DNA from: Plantactinospora mayteni
GTDB lineage: Bacteria > Actinomycetota > Actinomycetes > Mycobacteriales > Micromonosporaceae
NCBI RefSeq assembly: GCF_016862935.1
Contig: NZ_BONX01000058.1
Coordinates: 1 to 64,000 of the forward strand
Direction: 5' to 3'
DNA length: 64,000 nucleotides
The position numbers and the translations under genes were made by a program. Within the stretch, counting starts at the first letter, position 1. Each line of letters opens with the position of its first letter. Of the stretch, positions 60,221-64,000 are shown piece after piece. The notes beneath the pieces were generated by a model. That model saw nothing but the letters and a program-made list of their open reading frames with translations. It was not told where the DNA came from and did no database searches.

Positions 60221-60316
60221 ACTGAACTCCATCCCACCTGGACCGCGCGGCGCTCGTACACCGTGTCCGACCTTGCGGTCCCGCTGACCGCAAGCGGAGG
60301 TGGGACAAGGTTCGCT
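60221..60316 (+). repeat. 96-bp inverted-repeat element, copy B
   Basis: It begins actgaac and ends gttcgct. Inner arms tcccacct/aggtggga pair, and the core stem ttgcggtc/gaccgcaa closes a 5-nt loop. Core sequence matches copy A at 13025-13117, while the arm sequences differ but still pair. It lies directly after the stop codon of the CopD-CtaG gene. Confidence 0.75.
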
Positions 60317-60318
60317 GT

Positions 60319-62454
60319 TCAAGGTCGCGGGGGTTGGTCGGGGCCGTGGGAGGCGCTGGCGGGGTTGCCGGCACGGCCGTCGCGGGCGGCGAGTTCGGCG
60401 AGCATCCGGTTGTAGGCGGCGAGCGCCTCGTCTTCGCGTCCTTCGGCCTCGGCCCGGTCTGCGGCCCGGTCGAGCCGGCGCTGTTCCCGCTCGTCGGCTC
60501 GGGCCCACTGTCGGAACAGCGCGCCGAGGACGACGACACCGGGGATCTCGCCGAAGGACCAGGCGATCCCGCCGGCGGTGTGTTGGTCGTCCAGCGGCGT
60601 CGGCCCCCACGGCCGGGCCAGCACGGTGAACCAGTCGGGCGCCAGCAGCGCGGTGGACTGCATCACCGCCACTCCGAAGAAGGCGTGCAGGACCATGGCC
60701 ACCACGACCAGCAGCATCCGCACCGGGTAGCCGACCCGGCGCGGCGCCGGGTCGGTGCCGATCACCACCCAGAAGAACAGGTAACCGGTACCGACGAAGT
60801 GGCCCAACATCAGCAGGTGCGCGGCGTGGGACCGCAGGGCGAGTTCGTACAGGCCGGTGAAGTACATCGCGTAGATGCTGGCCACGAAGAGGACCAGCGC
60901 CACGACCGGCTGGGTCAGCGTCGCCGTCACCCGGGAGTGCAGGACGGCGAGCAGCCATTCACGCGGCCCTGGCCAGGCGGGGTCGGTCGAGGCGGGCAGG
61001 GCGCGCAGGGCGAGGGTGACCGGGGCGGAGAGCACCAGCAGGATCGGGGCGATCATCATCAGCATCAGGTGCTGCACCATGTGCACGCTGAACAGGACCG
61101 GGGCGTACCGGGCCAGGCCGGAGGACGTGGCCAGCACGATCACGGCCAGGCCGGCCAGGAACGTGGCGACCCGCGCGACCGGCCAGGCGTCACCGCGTCG
61201 GCGCAGCCGCCACACCCCGGCCAGGTACAGGACGGTGGCGATCAGCGCGCCGGTGATGGCCAGTGGCTCGGGCAGCCAGTCGGCGACCAGCCGGGCCGGG
61301 CTCATCGGCGCGGGCATCGGATAGCCGAGCAGCGCCTGAGCGACACTCTCACCACCATCATCGGTCGGTGGCGGTGGCGTACGGGACAGCGCCACCCCGG
61401 CACCGACCGCGACCGCGAACAGCAGCACCTCCAGCCCGGCGGTGACCGCGAACCTGCGACGATCACCGGCGACCAGGGCCGGAATCGCCGCCCGACGCTG
61501 CCACCACCCCGCCGCCGCGATCCCGGCCAGGACCACCACCTTGACGAGGACGAGCTGCCCGTAGCGGGTGTCCCACACGGCGGCGAGGTCAGGCACCCGG
61601 ACGGCCGCCGACACCAGCCCGGAGCCGGCGACCAGGATCAGACACAGTGCGGCCAGCGGGGAGAACCGACGTACGGCAACCGCCAACTGCTCGGTCGGAG
61701 CCCGGCCGGTCAACGCCAACGCGAACAGTCCGCCCGCCCAGACCGTGACCGGCACGACGTGCAGCAACAGTCCGGAGACGGCCACCTGGTGGTTGCTGGC
61801 GGCGGCAGCGTGACCGGTGAACACTGGCGGAACGACGGCGAGCACCGCCAGCAGCATCGCCCCGGCCGCCACCCGCGGACTCAGCGTCACCCGGCAGATC
61901 ACGAACACCGCACCGGCCAGTACGGCCGACAGTCCGAGCGCCTGGCCGAGGCTGATGGTCGTCGCGAAGTTGACCAGGGACCGAAGCCCACCGACCTGGC
62001 CGAGCGGCATGCCGAGCAGGTCGGCCAGCGTGTAGGCCAACTCGACGAGGCTGAACAGGCACCAGAGCAGAGCGGCCCAGCCGGCGGCGCGAATGCGCCG
62101 GTAGCCGGTCGCCGACAGCCGACCGGCCTGCCGAGGCGAGAGCACCACCGCGGCCAACAGCAGCCCGACGGTGGCCACCGCGCAGACCTGCGCACCGAGC
62201 TTTGCGGCGGGCAGCGCCCACACCGTCACCCAACCGGGGTCGGGCAGGCCGGGCACCCTCTCGGTGCCCAGGATGCCCGCGTACCAGGAGAGGCCGACCA
62301 TCGCCGCGGCGGCGACAGCCGATCCGCCGCCGACCAGCAGACCCGCGGCCCGCCAGCGGACCGGGCCGGTCACCACACGCCCCGCCGACGTTGCCGTGGC
62401 GGGACGCCCACTACGAAGGCCACCGCCACCACCGCCACCAGACGAAGTCCTCAT
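60319..62454 (-). CDS. CopD-CtaG fusion, copper import / cytochrome oxidase assembly
   Basis: A 711-residue membrane protein. The N-terminal half is CopD-like (about residues 30-330: SLVNFATTISLGQALG, VVPPVFTGHAAAASNHQVAVSGLLLHVVPVTVWAGGLFAL with conserved His). The C-terminal half is a caa3-type CtaG domain (VLFSVHMVQHLMLMMIAPILLVL, GTGYLFFWVVIGTDP, HAFFGVAVM). Together they handle copper for cytochrome oxidase. A Gly-rich run follows the start; an acidic/basic tail (REQRRLDRAADRAEAEGRED) ends the protein. Start chosen at ATG 62454. Confidence 0.92.
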   Translation of the reverse strand: MRTSSGGGGGGGLRSGRPATATSAGRVVTGPVRWRAAGLLVGGGSAVAAAAMVGLSWYAGILGTERVPGLPDPGWVTVWALPAAKLGAQVCAVATVGLLLAAVVLSPRQAGRLSATGYRRIRAAGWAALLWCLFSLVELAYTLADLLGMPLGQVGGLRSLVNFATTISLGQALGLSAVLAGAVFVICRVTLSPRVAAGAMLLAVLAVVPPVFTGHAAAASNHQVAVSGLLLHVVPVTVWAGGLFALALTGRAPTEQLAVAVRRFSPLAALCLILVAGSGLVSAAVRVPDLAAVWDTRYGQLVLVKVVVLAGIAAAGWWQRRAAIPALVAGDRRRFAVTAGLEVLLFAVAVGAGVALSRTPPPPTDDGGESVAQALLGYPMPAPMSPARLVADWLPEPLAITGALIATVLYLAGVWRLRRRGDAWPVARVATFLAGLAVIVLATSSGLARYAPVLFSVHMVQHLMLMMIAPILLVLSAPVTLALRALPASTDPAWPGPREWLLAVLHSRVTATLTQPVVALVLFVASIYAMYFTGLYELALRSHAAHLLMLGHFVGTGYLFFWVVIGTDPAPRRVGYPVRMLLVVVAMVLHAFFGVAVMQSTALLAPDWFTVLARPWGPTPLDDQHTAGGIAWSFGEIPGVVVLGALFRQWARADEREQRRLDRAADRAEAEGREDEALAAYNRMLAELAARDGRAGNPASASHGPDQPPRP

Positions 62455-62530
62455 TACCCGTGCTACCCCCGGCCACTTTCTACGCCATGCCATCGGAGGG
62501 TCGCCGGGTGGGCGCGCCGGGTTCCCCTTG

Positions 62531-63613
62531 TCACCCCAACGTGTCAGCCGACACACCCGCATCCCGAGCCACGATCGTCCGCGCCAGCCGGTACGCGTCC
62601 CGGTCCACCCCGTCCAGCAGTGCCGAACCGCGCTGCGACTGCCACGGCAGGCCCACGAAGTACAGCCCCGGCACCGCCGTCACACCACGCCGGTGCTCCG
62701 GCCGGCCAGCGGCGTCCAGTACCGGCAGCCGCAGCCACGGATAGTGCGGACGGTAGCCGGTCGCCCACACCACCGCCGCCACCGCCAGCCGCTGCCCACC
62801 GTCGAAGCACAGCCACCGACCGTTGGCGTCGACGGCCTGCGGCACCAGTCGCACCCGCCCCGCACGGACCAGCCGACCCACGTCGGTGCCGATCACCGGC
62901 TCGCCCCGGCGGCGCAACAACCGGCCCCGCCACGATCCGGTCGGGGCGTGCAACAGGCCCGGCCGGTGCAGCCACCAGAACACGTCCCGGCCCAGGATCC
63001 GCTGCGGCAGGTACGGCTGCGCCCGGCCGGCCAGCACCACGTCCCGCCCTGCGGCGACCAACTCGGCGGCGATCTGCACCCCAGAGTTCCCCCGGCCGAC
63101 CACCACGATCGGTCCGCCGGCCGGCACCTGCGCCGGATTGCGGTAGTCATGGCTGTGGACCTGTACCACCCCCGCGTCCAACCGCGCGGCGAACGCCGGC
63201 CGCACCGGCTCCTGGAACGGCCCCGTCGCCACCACCACCTGCCCCGCAGTCCAGCTCCGGCCACCCGATGTGACCAGCGTGAACCCGTCGCCGGACTCTG
63301 CTGCGGCCAGTTCGGTCACCTCGACACCCACCTCGACCGGCGCGCCGACCTGCGCGGCGTACGCGGCCAGGTAGTCGGCCACCTCGTCCTTACCCGGATG
63401 CCGGTCGCCGGACCCGGGAAACGGCAGGCCACGAAGCTGGCTGTAGCGCGCCGGGGTGAACAGCCGCAACGAGTCCCACCGGCACCGCCACGAGTCACCC
63501 ACCCGCTCGGCCCGGTCGAAGAGCGTCACCCGCAGTCCACTGCCCCGTAGGTGACCGGCGATCGCCAGACCAGCCTGCCCGGCCCCGATCACCGCCACGT
63601 CAAGCCGCACCAC
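62531..63613 (-). CDS. flavoprotein monooxygenase, ArsO/YUC-like
   Basis: A 360-residue FAD/NAD(P)H enzyme starting at GTG. FAD motif VAVIGAGQAGLAIAGHL, NAD(P)H motif IVVVGRGNSGVQIAAEL, and the ATGYRPHYPWL motif typical of flavin monooxygenases. LSxLFTPARYSQLRGLPFPG is a feature of the group that includes ArsO in actinobacterial arsenic clusters. It is followed by a CDF transporter on the same strand. Substrate not determined. Confidence 0.87.
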   Translation of the reverse strand: MVRLDVAVIGAGQAGLAIAGHLRGSGLRVTLFDRAERVGDSWRCRWDSLRLFTPARYSQLRGLPFPGSGDRHPGKDEVADYLAAYAAQVGAPVEVGVEVTELAAAESGDGFTLVTSGGRSWTAGQVVVATGPFQEPVRPAFAARLDAGVVQVHSHDYRNPAQVPAGGPIVVVGRGNSGVQIAAELVAAGRDVVLAGRAQPYLPQRILGRDVFWWLHRPGLLHAPTGSWRGRLLRRRGEPVIGTDVGRLVRAGRVRLVPQAVDANGRWLCFDGGQRLAVAAVVWATGYRPHYPWLRLPVLDAAGRPEHRRGVTAVPGLYFVGLPWQSQRGSALLDGVDRDAYRLARTIVARDAGVSADTLG

Positions 63614-63646
63614 ACACCTCCTCGACAGTGCGCTCCCGCACCGGCG

Positions 63647-64000
63647 TCAGCTCGGCGTACAACAGCCGTCCCCCGCACAGTCCGCGGTCGCGGTTCTGGT
63701 GACCGGTGCGCAGCAGACATCACCCCGCCATGCCTCCCGGCCCTCCTTGACCGCCACCCCCGCGATGACCAATGCCGCCACCGGATCAGCCCACGACCAG
63801 CCGAACAGACTGTTCACGCCCAGACCGACCAGCAGCACCGCGGAGAGATACGTGCAGAGCAGCGTCTGCTTCGAGTCCGCCACCGCCGACCGCGAACCAA
63901 GCTCCCGGCCCGCCCGCCGCTGCGCGTACGACAGCCCGGGCATCACCGCCAGCGACGCGGCAGCCAGCACCAGTCCCACACTCGAGTGCTCCGCCTCGGC
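63647..64000 (-). CDS. CDF-type cation transporter, 5' end outside the window
   Basis: The C-terminal 117 residues of a cation diffusion facilitator-like protein; the frame is open to the window edge. Visible are AEAEHSSVGLVLAAASLAVMP, AVADSKQTLLCTYLSAVLLVGLG and WADPVAALVIAGVAVKEG, conserved in this group. The tail is Cys-rich (DVCCAPVTRTATADCAGDGCCTPS, six Cys in 24 residues), likely binding metal. Start lies upstream of position 64000. Confidence 0.87.
   Translation of the reverse strand, partial: AEAEHSSVGLVLAAASLAVMPGLSYAQRRAGRELGSRSAVADSKQTLLCTYLSAVLLVGLGVNSLFGWSWADPVAALVIAGVAVKEGREAWRGDVCCAPVTRTATADCAGDGCCTPS

Overview
The window is high-GC actinobacterial chromosome, most likely Micromonosporaceae (inference). 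Signs are the block pdtaR - tRNA-Leu - polA - rpsA - coaE - uvrB, also seen in mycobacteria, a mycothiol-type DinB/MDMPI enzyme, an SCO4848-family protein, DUF397/DUF5753 genes and the DUF2945-DUF3140 pair. Most genes are ordinary housekeeping or accessory genes.

Layout. 0.5-11 kb: SWIM-finger protein, uvrC, a Rieske lipoprotein, uvrA with a long basic tail, rsgA, then three forward enzymes. 11.2-15.6 kb: a dense, all-plus-strand tRNA array with 24 complete tRNA-like genes, two genes whose halves are in permuted order, an HNH nuclease gene and an unrecognised 248-residue protein. It is preceded by a promoter, a 42-codon ORF and an intrinsic terminator. 15.6-25 kb: DedA proteins, cspA, an MFS/ArsR pair, a GntR regulator and cell-wall hydrolases. 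25-30 kb: typA, then a group that looks like murein-peptide salvage. 30-34 kb: terC behind a yybP-ykoY (Mn2+) riboswitch, then pnuC-nadR. 34-38.8 kb: a decayed zone with a TnpB element bounded by terminal inverted repeats, a broken XRE/DUF5753 gene, DUF397, and an eroded STM4012-STM4015 cluster. 38.8-57.5 kb: SDR, uvrB, coaE, rpsA, a methyltransferase, polA, a complete liv branched-chain amino acid ABC operon, a BNR-type lipoprotein and pdtaR. 57.5-64 kb: tRNA-Leu followed by a cytochrome c / copper / metal-handling group (ccsB, CopD-CtaG, flavoprotein monooxygenase, CDF transporter).

The most unusual part is the tRNA array. At two adjacent sites a tRNA 3' half (variable region, T arm, 3' acceptor strand) lies upstream of a 5' half (5' acceptor strand, D arm, 5' anticodon-stem strand), separated by exactly 6 nt. 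All 24 expected acceptor and anticodon-stem pairs form between the halves (three are G.U). Around them are tRNAs with C instead of U at position 33, an 8/4 (allo-tRNA type) Ser(UGA), a Sec-like Cys, a Gln with a long variable arm, Leu species with short variable arms, and contracted D or anticodon arms. I infer a spare tRNA set altered where anticodon nucleases act. A 93-96 bp inverted-repeat element, with compensatory changes between its two copies, lies inside the array and again near 60.2 kb.
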